Shown here: piece by piece, positions 30,796 to 38,704 of the stretch
Layout: each line of letters opens with the position of its first letter
Numbering within the stretch: the stretch's first letter is position 1
Assembly (NCBI GenBank): GCA_036399715.1
Contig: DASWMO010000145.1
Coordinates: 1 to 38,704 of the forward strand
Direction: 5' to 3'
From: DASVSE01 sp036399715
GTDB lineage: Bacteria; Bacteroidota; Rhodothermia; Rhodothermales; Rubricoccaceae
Length of the DNA: 38,704 bases
Translations under genes and position numbers: made by a program
Notes under the pieces: generated by a model
What the model was told of the DNA's origin: nothing
The model's input: the letters and a program-made list of their open reading frames with translations, nothing else
Databases searched by the model: none

Positions 30796-31109
30796 GCCGC
30801 CTCGTCGGCGTCGCCTGCGAGACGCCGCTCCAGGCTGCGCGTCTCGTCGATGATGCGCTCGAAGAGCCGTTGCACCGCCTCGGGCGGAAGCGGGCCGGCG
30901 TTGGCCTCGGCCGCGTTGCGCTGCACGTCCGCCTCGCGGCGCGGCGCGTAGACGGGCACGCCCGCCGCGTGCTTGATCCTCCCGATCTCGGCCGCACACG
31001 CCGCGCGCTCGTTCAGGAGCGCGACGATGAGGCGGTCGATATGGTCGATGCGGTCACGCCACGGCGCGAGGCCGTCGGCGCCTGCCTCAGGACCGCCCTC
31101 GGCCGTCAC
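30792..31109 (-). CDS. Chorismate mutase, AroQ class
   Basis: A 105-residue all-helical enzyme converting chorismate to prephenate for Phe/Tyr synthesis. The AroQ pattern is clear: WRDRIDHIDRLIVALLNERAACAAEIGRIK in the first helix (with the active-site Arg and Lys), VYAPRREADVQRN, and a C-terminal VQRLFERIIDETRSLE helix. It starts at GTG 31109, inside the tsaD stop (GTGA), so it is coupled to tsaD and has no promoter of its own. Its stop shares the palindrome CTAG with the convergent DUF488 gene, a four-base overlap of coding regions. It is a free-standing mutase, not fused to prephenate dehydratase or DAHP synthase. Confidence in the fold is high. Confidence 0.87.
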   Translation of the reverse strand: MTAEGGPEAGADGLAPWRDRIDHIDRLIVALLNERAACAAEIGRIKHAAGVPVYAPRREADVQRNAAEANAGPLPPEAVQRLFERIIDETRSLERRLAGDADEAA

Positions 31110-32131
31110 AGCGCGAGCGCAGGCTGGGCCGCGAGGTCGAGCCCGTCGCGCGCGCCTGACGCCCACCGGAACGCGCCAGCCACGGCGATCATGGCCGCGT
31201 TGTCGACCGAGAAGGCCGGGTCGGGGACGTGGAGCGTGAAGCCGTCCGCCTCGGCCGCGGCCTGCGCTGCTGCCCGCAGGCCGCGGTTGGCCGAGACACC
31301 GCCCACAATCGCGACGTGCCGGATGCCCGTCTCGCGCACGGCCTCGCGGAGCGCTCCGACGAGCGCGCCGGCAACGGTCGCCTGGAACGAGGCGCAGACG
31401 TCGGCGACGTGCGCAGCGCCTTCGGCCGGATGGTCGTCGAGCCAGTAGCGGACCGCCGTCTTGAGGCCCGAGAACGAGACGTCGAACGGCGGGCGCTCGC
31501 CGTGCTTGCCAGCGAGCCGCGGCGAGGGGAGCTTCAGAAACGCCGGATCGCCCTCGGTCGCGAGGCGGTCCACGTGGGGGCCGCCGGGGTACGGCAGCCC
31601 GAGCAGCCGCGCGACCTTGTCGAACGCCTCGCCGGCCGCGTCGTCGCGCGTGCGCCCGAGGACCGTCTGGCGCAGGCCCTCGCCGACGACCGAGAGGTGC
31701 GTGTGGCCGCCCGAGACCGTGAGGCACAGAAACGGGACCGGCGGGCCGGCGCCCGAGACGTACACCGACGCCGCGTGCCCGTCGAGGTGGTTCACGCCGA
31801 CGAGCGGCAGGCCGCGCCCGAGCGCGATCCCCTTCGCGACGCCGAGCCCGACGAGCAGCGACCCGGCTAGCCCGGGCCCGACCGTGACGGCGACGGCGCC
31901 GATGTCGCCGAGCGCCATGCCCGCCTCGGCGAGCGCCGCCTCGACCGTCGGGACGATCGTTTCCTCGTGGGCCCGGCTGGCCAGCTCGGGCACGACGCCG
32001 CCGAACGCCTCGTGCACGCGCTGCCCGGCCACGACGCTCGACGCGAGGCGGCCGCCCGACCAGACGGCGGCGGCGGTGTCGTCGCACGACGTCTCGATGG
32101 CCAGAATCGGCGGGGCGGGGGGGGCGGTCAC
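31106..32131 (-). CDS. tsaD: tRNA N6-threonylcarbamoyladenosine transferase TsaD
   Basis: A 341-residue cytosolic protein (ASKHA fold) that, with TsaB and TsaE, transfers threonylcarbamoyl to A37 of ANN-decoding tRNAs. The metal-binding HxxxH is at His115/His119 (VNHLDGHAASV). Other signatures are IETSCDDTAAAV at the N-terminus, VTVGPGLAGSLLVGLGVAKG, TVSGGHTHL, DDAAGEAFDKVARLLGLPYPGGP and VGGVSANRGLR. It begins at GTG 32131. Length is normal. It leads an operon with chorismate mutase and is divergent from the pilin-like operon. Confidence 0.95.
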   Translation of the reverse strand: MTAPPAPPILAIETSCDDTAAAVWSGGRLASSVVAGQRVHEAFGGVVPELASRAHEETIVPTVEAALAEAGMALGDIGAVAVTVGPGLAGSLLVGLGVAKGIALGRGLPLVGVNHLDGHAASVYVSGAGPPVPFLCLTVSGGHTHLSVVGEGLRQTVLGRTRDDAAGEAFDKVARLLGLPYPGGPHVDRLATEGDPAFLKLPSPRLAGKHGERPPFDVSFSGLKTAVRYWLDDHPAEGAAHVADVCASFQATVAGALVGALREAVRETGIRHVAIVGGVSANRGLRAAAQAAAEADGFTLHVPDPAFSVDNAAMIAVAGAFRWASGARDGLDLAAQPALAL

Positions 32132-32395
32132 GGGGCGGCAGGACGGCGGGATGGAAGTCTACGCCCGCCGCCCGGGTCCGCTGTGCGGCATTCGGTGTGC
32201 GAACGGTTCGAAAGGAACCCGCCGGCCGGCCACATGCCGGTCCGGATGACCCCCGACAGGCGCGCGTGCGGAAACCTGGCGGACGCATTGTGAGCCGCTA
32301 ATCCGCCACGGGGGCACGGGCGGGCCCTCCACCCCACTCCGGTGCGCCGTTAGGACTCAGCTTTGCACAGGCCGCAGCGCCCCGCCTCTCCTCTT

Positions 32396-32935
32396 GTGCC
32401 TCAGACCCTCCTCGTCGTCGCGTCGGTGATCCTCCTGGCCGTGTACAGCCTGAACCGGCACCGGTCCATCGCGGCCGACGAGCGCTCCGCGATCGGCCGC
32501 GAGGTCGAGGCGGCGGCGCTCGACGTCGGCGAGCGGTGGACTGGGCTGGCCCGCGACCTGGCCTTCGACGAGGCCGACGTGGGCGCGGTCCAGATGCGCC
32601 TTCAGGGCAACGTCGCCGGGCTTACGGCGACACCCGGCCGCGAAGCCGGCGAGACCCTCGCCGACGTCACCACGCTGGACGACGTCGACGACCTCGACGG
32701 GCTTTCCGTCACCCAGGCCGCCGCCGCCGGCGAGGGCGCCGTCTCGTTCACGGTCACTGCGAGGGTGAGATACGCCGTCCCAGGCACGTGGGTGCCCACT
32801 TCCGCCCCGACGACCGCCAAGATTGTGACCGTCGAAGTGCGCGAACTCACGACCGGCCCGACGCAGCGCCCGCCGGTCGCGCTCACGCTCCCCGTCCGCG
32901 TCTCGGCCGCGCTCCAGTTCGTCCACAACAGCTAG
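32396..32935 (+). CDS. Pilin-like protein 1
   Basis: A 179-residue protein starting at GTG 32396. Directly after the start comes one hydrophobic segment (TLLVVASVILLAVYSL, residues 4-19), then a long charged helix (RSIAADERSAIGREVEAAALDVGERWTGLARDLAF) and a beta-rich domain. This matches the architecture of type IV pilins and pseudopilins, but the usual prepilin cleavage motif (Gly then Phe/Met-Thr-Leu-xx-Glu) is missing, so processing by a PilD-type peptidase is not predicted. It is the first of three genes separated by 3 and -1 bases. An in-frame TTG (32363) would add 11 residues. Without a recognised domain the function is inferred from architecture and operon. Confidence 0.6.
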   Translation: MPQTLLVVASVILLAVYSLNRHRSIAADERSAIGREVEAAALDVGERWTGLARDLAFDEADVGAVQMRLQGNVAGLTATPGREAGETLADVTTLDDVDDLDGLSVTQAAAAGEGAVSFTVTARVRYAVPGTWVPTSAPTTAKIVTVEVRELTTGPTQRPPVALTLPVRVSAALQFVHNS

Positions 32936-32938
32936 CCC

Positions 32939-33592
32939 GTGCTCACGCTCCTCGACCAGCTCACCGCCATCGCCGCGGGCACGTTCGTGCTCGTCGCGCT
33001 GCTGACGTTGCAGATGCGCGACCGCCTCTCGGCGATCGAGGACACGGTCTCGGATGCCGCGCAGCAGCGGGCGACCTCGGCCGCGGACGTCCTCGCTCAG
33101 GAGTTCGACAACACCCTGAGCGAGACGATGGCGATGGCCACGCTCGGCGTCTACCGCTGCCGGCTCGTCCGCGACGCGGCCAACGATCTCACGACGACGG
33201 TCGAGATCCCGGCCTACACTCGGACGGTCCAGGGCGGGACCGTCCGCGCGGCGTCGGTCCGTTACCAGATGCAGGCCACGACCCGCATGGTCGCGGTCGG
33301 GACGCGGACGCGCCGCGTGTACCAGCTCACTCGCCAACTCGACACAGGGTCCGGATACGGCACGGCCGCGGTCGTCGCCGACGGCGTCGTCGACTTCGAC
33401 GTCAAGTTCCGCGGGCGTGCCTCCGAGACGTTCGTAGGCGCGCCGCCGCTGCGCTTCAGTCAGATCGCCTTCCAGATCGTCGTCGCCGTGCCCGCCCCGC
33501 GCGCCATGCCGGGCCGGACGCGGACGCAGCAGACCAACAGTGCCCGCGCGGTCCTCACCGTCCGGCCGCCCAACCTGACCACTGACGCCTGA
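32939..33592 (+). CDS. Pilin-like protein 2 (PilW-like architecture)
   Basis: A 217-residue protein starting at GTG 32939, three bases after the previous stop. It has an N-terminal hydrophobic helix (LTAIAAGTFVLVALLTLQM, residues 8-26), which continues into a polar helix (RLSAIEDTVSDAAQQRATSAADVLAQEFD), then a beta-rich domain ending RAVLTVRPP. This is the shape of a minor pilin of the PilW/GspJ kind, again without a prepilin peptidase motif. The stop overlaps the next start (TGATG). The segment TGSGYGTAAVVADGVVDFDVKFRG is typical of minor-pilin beta strands describing a measured deviation from the helix axis, though this is only by eye. Probable role: part of a filament or filament tip. Confidence 0.6.
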   Translation: MLTLLDQLTAIAAGTFVLVALLTLQMRDRLSAIEDTVSDAAQQRATSAADVLAQEFDNTLSETMAMATLGVYRCRLVRDAANDLTTTVEIPAYTRTVQGGTVRAASVRYQMQATTRMVAVGTRTRRVYQLTRQLDTGSGYGTAAVVADGVVDFDVKFRGRASETFVGAPPLRFSQIAFQIVVAVPAPRAMPGRTRTQQTNSARAVLTVRPPNLTTDA

Positions 33593-35442
33593 TGGGACGC
33601 CTCCTCCTTCTGCTCATCGCCGCCGCGGCCGGAGGCAGCATGCTCCTCAACGCCGGGCTGGGCGGCGACCGCTCGCACACGCTCAACCAGCAGCAGGCCC
33701 TCGTCCGCCAGACGCTCGACGACGCCGTCGCGACCGTCCTCGACGCCGCCGTGGACCCGGCGACGCGGCGCTGGCGGACGGGCCTCCCGCTCGGGCGGAC
33801 GTTCACCGTCGACGGCTACCGCGTCGACGTCGAGGACTACCACCTCGAGAGCGCCAACACGGTCGTCGCGTTCCGGCTCGCCGCCTACCGCGGCGGCGTC
33901 GGCCAGCGGATCGAGAGCCGCTACCGGATCCCCAACACGGGCTGGCCCGGCCCGATCTGGGTCGACGCGCCCTACGCCGTCTCGCAGGTCGACCCACAGG
34001 CGACGATCAATGGCGGCACGCGTAAGACCTACTTCGACGCGACCCGCTTTACGGCTTACCGCCTCTCGACGGTCCTCAACCTGTCTGACATCCAGACCGA
34101 CTTTGGGGCCGGCCTGGCAACCGTTCGCGGCACGCGTTCGCCGCTCGAGGTCGTCTCCGGCATGGACGCTGTCCGGAGCCAGTTTGGCGCGCCGTCGCCG
34201 ATCGAGCTCGTCGGACGTGCCATGACGGCCTTCGGCGCCGGCGATACGCGTCTGACGGGGCCCGTCACGATCTCGGACCGCCGGACGTACGGGGCCTTCC
34301 CCGCAACGACGCCCGCCGACGCGCGCATCGTCCATGTCACCGGAGACCTCACCATTGCCAACAACGGGCGCCTCTCGGGCAATGGCCTTCTCCTCGTCGA
34401 CGGCGACCTGACGGTCCTGGGCCGGCTGGAGTGGACCGGGCTGATTCTCGTCCGCCCCCGGGAGCAGCATGTCGCCGTCGACTGGTCCTCGGGCAAGGTG
34501 ACGCTCAATGGGGGGCTCGTCGTGGACCAGGAGGCCCCGCCGCCGGGCGGCCACACCGACGTCACGATCAACCGCGCGCTGACCGGTAACTGGGGCATGG
34601 GCTCCATCGGCGAGACCGGGCCGGGCACGCCAGGCCACGCCGAGTTCGGCGGAACTGCCCGCTACTTCGGACTGCAGGGCCTGCTCTACGACCACGAGCA
34701 CCGCTTCGAGAGCGCGACGCCCGAGAAGCGGACGATCTACTTCGCCGAGCGCACCGGCAGCCCCGCCGACCGCCACGAGCGCTACACGTGGTTCCGGAAG
34801 ACACTCGCCGACCTTGCCGCCTCGCAGCCCGCGGAGCGCTTCTACGTCCGCTTCAAGAACCCCAGCGGCCACGGCGCGGCCCTGTTCCACCTCGTCACGC
34901 GCACCGAAACGTATGACGGCGCGGTCGCGACGGGCTTCGGCGAGCGGGCACGTCCGGGCGACGCCTTCGCCTCGCCGAGCTTTCTCCCGGCTGACCTCAA
35001 CACGTTCGTCGTAGACGTGCAGAGCCTGCGCCTGCTCACGCACCTCACCGACGGCGAGGTGCCACAGAGCCCGTTCTGGCCCTACGGGACCTCGGAGTGC
35101 CCGAGTCGCCCGATGTGCATCGGCTTCTTGTCTGACCGTGACGGCGCACTGGCGGTCCAGATCGTCCGCGACTCCGACGATGAACCGGTCTACGAAGCCT
35201 CGGTGTACTGGCACACCCAGGAAGCAGGCTCGACGCAGCACATCGAGGAACTCGCAGCCGACGACGCGTGGCGGAACGCCATCCGCAGCGGGGCCGAGTA
35301 CGGCGCCTTCGTCCGGATCGGTAACCAGGTCAACGTGACGTTCGCAGACCCGTCCGTAGCGGCGATCACGAACCGGCTGGGTTTCGGCCAGACGGCCATC
35401 CAGCACGTGAGCTCGGTCGTGGAGCACTTCGACCCGTCGTAA
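33592..35442 (+). CDS. Large PilX-like surface protein with beta-solenoid repeat domain
   Basis: A 616-residue protein overlapping the previous gene by one base. A short hydrophobic N-terminus (residues 4-18) precedes a helix containing QQQALVRQTLDDAVATVLDAA. The central part (about 245-300) has stacked strand repeats: ARIVHVTGDLTIANNGRLSG, LLVDGDLTVLGRLEWTG and LILVR. These match the right-handed solenoid seen in PilX-associated (DUF7305-like) domains. The C-terminal 280 residues, with two Cys (SECPSRPMC), are unrecognised. The protein would be exported and surface-located as part of, or carried by, the pilin-like assembly. A small hairpin (35448-35470) follows the stop. Confidence 0.6.
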   Translation: MGRLLLLLIAAAAGGSMLLNAGLGGDRSHTLNQQQALVRQTLDDAVATVLDAAVDPATRRWRTGLPLGRTFTVDGYRVDVEDYHLESANTVVAFRLAAYRGGVGQRIESRYRIPNTGWPGPIWVDAPYAVSQVDPQATINGGTRKTYFDATRFTAYRLSTVLNLSDIQTDFGAGLATVRGTRSPLEVVSGMDAVRSQFGAPSPIELVGRAMTAFGAGDTRLTGPVTISDRRTYGAFPATTPADARIVHVTGDLTIANNGRLSGNGLLLVDGDLTVLGRLEWTGLILVRPREQHVAVDWSSGKVTLNGGLVVDQEAPPPGGHTDVTINRALTGNWGMGSIGETGPGTPGHAEFGGTARYFGLQGLLYDHEHRFESATPEKRTIYFAERTGSPADRHERYTWFRKTLADLAASQPAERFYVRFKNPSGHGAALFHLVTRTETYDGAVATGFGERARPGDAFASPSFLPADLNTFVVDVQSLRLLTHLTDGEVPQSPFWPYGTSECPSRPMCIGFLSDRDGALAVQIVRDSDDEPVYEASVYWHTQEAGSTQHIEELAADDAWRNAIRSGAEYGAFVRIGNQVNVTFADPSVAAITNRLGFGQTAIQHVSSVVEHFDPS

Positions 35443-35447
35443 GCCGG

Positions 35448-35470
35448 GTCCGTCGAAGGCCGGCACGGAC
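35448..35470 (+). terminator. Hairpin after the pilin-like operon
   Basis: GTCCGT (35448-35453) pairs with ACGGAC (35465-35470) around an 11-base loop, six bases after the operon stop. No U-tract follows. Weak terminator candidate. Confidence 0.3.
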
Positions 35471-35488
35471 GCGGGCCAGTGCCACGGC

Positions 35489-35495
35489 TACTTTG
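35489..35495 (+). promoter_or_regulatory. TACTTTG element adjacent to the AraC-type gene start
   Basis: TACTTTG ends only four bases before ATG 35500. If it is a -7 element, transcription would begin at or next to the A of the start codon, giving a leaderless mRNA. Confidence 0.35.
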
Positions 35496-35499
35496 CCCG

Positions 35500-36687
35500 A
35501 TGCCGCTCCCGCTCGACGCGCTCGTCTCGTCCCTGCTCTCGGCCGGGGCGATCCTGGCGGGCCTCGCCGTCGGCGTCGGCCTGCTCGTGCGGCGCGCGGG
35601 CGACCGCCGCGCGCAGGTCTGGCTCGGCGCGCTCCTCCTGCTGACCGCGGCGACGTTCGGCAACAGTCTCCTGTGCGAGGTCGGCGTGTGCTCGGCGTAC
35701 GAGCAGCTCTACTTCCTGCCGCTGGACTTCTCGCTCGCCATCGGCCCGCTCGTGTACCTCTACGTCCGCGAGCGCGTCCGGCCGGGGCTCGCCGCCCGCG
35801 ACGCGGTCCACGCGGTGCTCCCGCTCGCGCAGGTCGCGTTCTGGGCGTCGGTCGGCTTCCGGAGCGTGGCCTTCAAGGCGTGGCTGTGGCAGGCCGTCGT
35901 GAGCCCCGTCCTCGGGCCCGCGACCGGCGTTCTGTTCGTCGTCGTCTCGGGCGGGTATGTGTGGGCAGCGCTGAGGCTCGTCCGGCCAGCTCCGAACGCG
36001 CCCGAGTGGGCGCGGGCGCGGGCGCGGTGGCTCGGGCGGTTCCTGCGGACCGCCGCCGTCCTCTTCATCGTCCTCACGGCGTACGAGGTGGCGGACGCCG
36101 TGCTCGGATTCGGGGCCGGCATCAACCCGTACAACTGGCCGTGGTACGCCTTCCCGAAGCACGTCGCGTACGTCGGCGTCCTGGTGACGTTCGCGCTCCA
36201 CGGGTGGGACCAACTCCACCCGGCCCGGTGGATGCCGCCGGCGCCCGCCCCGCGCGTGGCGACATACGGGCTCACCGCCGACGCGCTCGCAGCCGAGGCC
36301 CGCCGTGTCCGGGCGGCCGTCGAGGCCGAGCGGCCGTACCGCAACCCCGACCTCACGCTCGGCCTTCTCGCCGACGCGCTCGGGATGCCGGACAAGACGC
36401 TCTCGTACGTCCTCAATGAGGGGCTCGGGACGGCCTACGCGCCGTACATCAACGGCCTCCGTGTCGCCGACGCGCGGCAGGCACTCGCGGACCCGGCGAA
36501 GGCGCACCTCTCGGTCCTCGCCGTCGGGCTCGAGGCCGGGTTCTCGTCCAAGGCGACGTTCAACCGTGCCTTCAAGGCGGCGACCGGGCAGACGCCCTCC
36601 GAGGTCCGCCGCGACGCCGAGCGGGCCACGCGGAGGCGTCCCGAAGAGGATGTTGGACTGAAAACCGGCGTCTCATTTCGTCCCTGA
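35500..36687 (+). CDS. Membrane-anchored AraC-family regulator
   Basis: A 395-residue regulator. Residues 8-245 hold about seven membrane helices (for example LLSAGAILAGLAVGVGLLV, VWLGALLLLTAATFG, AIGPLVYLYV, VAYVGVLVTFAL). A cytoplasmic AraC-type DNA-binding domain follows at about 285-380: NPDLTLGLLADALGMPDKTLSYVLNEGLG for the first helix-turn-helix and AVGLEAGFSSKATFNRAFKAATGQTPSEVRR for the second. This architecture is common in Bacteroidota and is thought to sense a signal at the membrane, though ligands are unknown. ATG 35500 is used because the promoter-like element and membrane helix both fit; a GTG at 35479 is in frame. It may control the neighbouring pilin-like operon or protease, but no site is seen. 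Confidence 0.87.
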   Translation: MPLPLDALVSSLLSAGAILAGLAVGVGLLVRRAGDRRAQVWLGALLLLTAATFGNSLLCEVGVCSAYEQLYFLPLDFSLAIGPLVYLYVRERVRPGLAARDAVHAVLPLAQVAFWASVGFRSVAFKAWLWQAVVSPVLGPATGVLFVVVSGGYVWAALRLVRPAPNAPEWARARARWLGRFLRTAAVLFIVLTAYEVADAVLGFGAGINPYNWPWYAFPKHVAYVGVLVTFALHGWDQLHPARWMPPAPAPRVATYGLTADALAAEARRVRAAVEAERPYRNPDLTLGLLADALGMPDKTLSYVLNEGLGTAYAPYINGLRVADARQALADPAKAHLSVLAVGLEAGFSSKATFNRAFKAATGQTPSEVRRDAERATRRRPEEDVGLKTGVSFRP

Positions 36688-36741
36688 GGCGACGCGACAC
36701 GGCCGACGGGGCACTTTGCGGCATCCACTCTCCGCCCTCCG

Positions 36742-38704
36742 ATGTCCCGCCTGTCCTTGCTCGCGCTCGCCCTCGCCCTTCTCACGTCCGCCCCCGATAC
36801 GCCGGCACAGCCCGCCCCACTCGTCCACGAGGCGGCCGACCCGGTCGCCCCGTTCCGCCGGCTCGTCGGTGACTGGACGGGGACGCTGATCTACACCGAC
36901 TACCAGGACGACGCGACGCGGGTCGGGCTCGGCGTCCGGATCGGCGTCGCCGAGCAGCGCGACGCGCTGGACGCGTCCGTGCTCGAATTCCGCTACGCCT
37001 ACACCGAGCCCGACGGCCGCGCCGTCGAGGGCGGCCGGGACCTGCTCGGCCCCGGGACGGACCCGGCGCGCCTCTCCTTCGGCGACTACGAATGGACGGT
37101 CGTCGGCCGCGACACGACGGGCGGCCGGCTGCAACTCGTGATCGAGCGCGAGGGCGACGACAACGACCGGCCGGCCACGATCCGCGAGACGCTCACGGCC
37201 GGCACGGACGCGTGGGCGCTGCTCAAAGAGGTCCGCTATACCGGCACCGACGCCTTCTTCGAGCGCCACACGTACGCCCTGCGCCGCCCGGCCACATGGA
37301 TCTCCGGGGCTGCCCTCCGCGCCGATGCCGCCGTGCTGCGGCGGGCCTTCGAGGCCCTCCACCCGGGCCTGTATCGCTACGCCACGCCGGCCGAGACCGG
37401 TGCCCGCTTCGACGCGCTCGCCGCCGTGCTCACCCGAGGCGCGACGCTGCCCGATGCCTACCTCGCCCTCGCGCGCATGCTCGCGACGATCCGCTGCGGC
37501 CACACGTACCCCAACTTCTCCAACCAGAACGAGCGAGTTACCGAGGCCGTCGTGACGGCCGGACGGCGGCTGCCGCTCTACGGCCGCTGGACCGGCGGCG
37601 CACTCGTCGTCACGCGTGACCTCGCGGGCAACGGGCTGCCGCCAGGGACAGAAATCCTCGCCGTCGACGGCGTCCCGGCAGATACGCTCCTCGCGTGGCT
37701 GCTACCGCTCGCGCGTGCCGACGGCAGCCTCGACGCCACGCGCGTCGCGACGCTGAACGTGATCGGAGCGAGCCGCTACGAGTCCCTCGACGTGTACCTC
37801 CCACTCCTGTTTATCCTCGGCGAGACCGTCGCGCTCGACCTCCGCGACCCGCTCACAGGTGCCCGCCGGAGCGTCCGCGTCCCGACGATGACGGCCGCCG
37901 AGCGCGAGGCGGTCCGCGAGGCCGACGCCCGCACGGCCGGCGGCACGCCCGGCGTCGGCTGGACCGTCCGCGACCTCGGCGCCGAGACAGCGCTCCTGAC
38001 GATGCCCTCGTGGGCGACGTTCAACAGCGGCTGGGACTGGCGCGCATTCGTGGACTCGACCTTCGACGCGCTCGCCGCCCGCGGCACGCCGCGGCTCGTC
38101 ATCGACCTGCGCGGCAACGAGGGCGGCGAGAGCGTCGGCGACGCGATCCTCGCCCGCCTCGCGGACCGCGAGATCGCCGTGGCCGCCTTCGAGCGCATCG
38201 TCCGCTACCGCACGGTCCCCGACGACCTCCGGCCTGTCCTCGACACGTGGGACCGCTCGTTCGACGACTGGGGCGACGCCACCGTCCCCCGCGGCGACGG
38301 CACGTACCGCCTGACGCGGTACGACGACGGCGCCGTCGTCCGCCCGCGCGGGACGCGCTACGCCGGCCGCGTGGCCGTAATCGTCGGCGCCGACAACAGC
38401 TCGGCTACATCCGAGTTCGCCCGGACGCTGCGGCAGGCCGGCCTCGGCGTGCTCGTCGGGCAGACGACGGGCGGCAACCAGCGCGGCCTCAACGGCGGGG
38501 CCTTCTACTTTCTGCGCCTCCCGAACTCGGGCATCGAGGTGGATCTGCCGCTCATCGCCGCCGTCCCGCCCGGCGGTGCCGACGCCGCACCGGACGCCGG
38601 CCTCGCCCCCGACGTGCCCGCCGAGACAGGCGCGGCCGACCTCGCCCGCGGCGTCGACGCCGCGGGCGAGGTCGGCCGCGCCTGTCTCGGCGGGCACGTC
38701 GGGG
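36742..38704 (+). CDS. Exported S41-family (tail-specific-like) serine protease, 3' end missing
   Basis: The open frame runs off the window after 654 codons. A Sec signal peptide (residues 4-22, cleavage near TPAQ) is followed by an unassigned beta-rich domain (about 35-180, starting FRRLVGDWTGTLIYTDY). A helical AFEALHPGLYRY segment and the S41 core come next. S41 marks are: IRCGHTYPNF, a PDZ-like GNGLPPGTEILAVDGVPAD, LVIDLRGNEGGESVGDAIL, and the nucleophile region GADNSSATSEFA (Ser at 38398-38403), followed by VGQTTGGNQRG. The end, GLAPDVPAETGAADLARGVDA, fits the usual S41 tail. Sequence after 38655 is a mirror image of what precedes it and should not be read as protein. C/T-rich leader, CACTTTG 21 bases upstream of the ATG. 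Confidence 0.85.
   Translation, partial: MSRLSLLALALALLTSAPDTPAQPAPLVHEAADPVAPFRRLVGDWTGTLIYTDYQDDATRVGLGVRIGVAEQRDALDASVLEFRYAYTEPDGRAVEGGRDLLGPGTDPARLSFGDYEWTVVGRDTTGGRLQLVIEREGDDNDRPATIRETLTAGTDAWALLKEVRYTGTDAFFERHTYALRRPATWISGAALRADAAVLRRAFEALHPGLYRYATPAETGARFDALAAVLTRGATLPDAYLALARMLATIRCGHTYPNFSNQNERVTEAVVTAGRRLPLYGRWTGGALVVTRDLAGNGLPPGTEILAVDGVPADTLLAWLLPLARADGSLDATRVATLNVIGASRYESLDVYLPLLFILGETVALDLRDPLTGARRSVRVPTMTAAEREAVREADARTAGGTPGVGWTVRDLGAETALLTMPSWATFNSGWDWRAFVDSTFDALAARGTPRLVIDLRGNEGGESVGDAILARLADREIAVAAFERIVRYRTVPDDLRPVLDTWDRSFDDWGDATVPRGDGTYRLTRYDDGAVVRPRGTRYAGRVAVIVGADNSSATSEFARTLRQAGLGVLVGQTTGGNQRGLNGGAFYFLRLPNSGIEVDLPLIAAVPPGGADAAPDAGLAPDVPAETGAADLARGVDAAGEVGRACLGGHVG
38607..38704. 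repeat. Perfect 98-bp palindrome at the window end
   Basis: Bases 38656-38704 are the exact reverse complement of 38607-38655, with no loop. It lies inside a conserved protease frame and stops at the last base. The simplest reading is a fold-back artefact at a contig end; a natural palindrome is the alternative. Confidence 0.9.

Noticed and set aside
37702..38697. Minus-strand gene opposite the S41 protease
   Set aside because: Its start lies in the fold-back sequence and its translation is a shadow of the protease frame.

Overview
The window looks like chromosomal DNA from a GC-rich member of the Bacteroidota/Rhodothermota, probably near the Rubricoccaceae. That placement is inferred from gene content, with no database comparison. 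The evidence is: a PorX-type regulator of type 9 secretion; a SusC/FecA-type TonB receptor paired with a DUF4249 lipoprotein; a second receptor with an N-terminal carboxypeptidase-like domain; a type-3 (archaeal-like) prolyl-tRNA synthetase; no clear Shine-Dalgarno sequences; and several TAnnTTTG-like promoter elements. Nearly every gene is intact. No tRNA, rRNA, CRISPR array, insertion sequence or prophage gene was recognised.

Layout. Positions 1-3052 hold housekeeping genes: the end of aroE, overlapping pgeF, then recJ. Positions 3053-3468 hold a U-tailed terminator followed by a compact, apparently structured RNA leader. Positions 3469-6921 hold four exported ferritin-like genes, formed as two copies of a two-gene cassette (Tat lipoprotein plus Tat periplasmic protein). 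A perfect 56-bp palindrome separates them from a convergent secreted subtilisin-like protease. The protease gene is divergent from porX. Next come an unknown exported protein of atypical codon use, a degenerate 21-bp repeat array (11487-11829), and an unknown helical protein. Then queF overlaps mltG, followed by a multi-pass membrane protein and a convergent low-complexity lipoprotein. proS and a PAP2-like membrane protein precede a TonB receptor, which faces a TonB receptor/DUF4249 operon. A small lipoprotein and an aldo/keto reductase lead to a second 21-bp array (28420-28713), whose unit orientation flips inside the array. Then come queC-queE, a DUF488 protein, convergent tsaD plus chorismate mutase, a three-gene pilin-like operon, a membrane-anchored AraC-type regulator, and a truncated S41 protease.

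How the genes fit together. queF, queC and queE supply successive steps of 7-deazaguanine (queuosine precursor) synthesis, but the QueC has lost all four canonical zinc cysteines. aroE and chorismate mutase belong to aromatic amino-acid synthesis. pgeF and mltG act on peptidoglycan. Much of the rest is cell-envelope biology: lipoproteins, Tat-exported proteins, TonB receptors, pilin-like proteins and exported proteases.

The last 98 bases (38607-38704) form a perfect palindrome inside the S41 reading frame and end exactly at the window edge. This is most simply a contig-end fold-back artefact, so the last ~49 bases should not be trusted as protein sequence.
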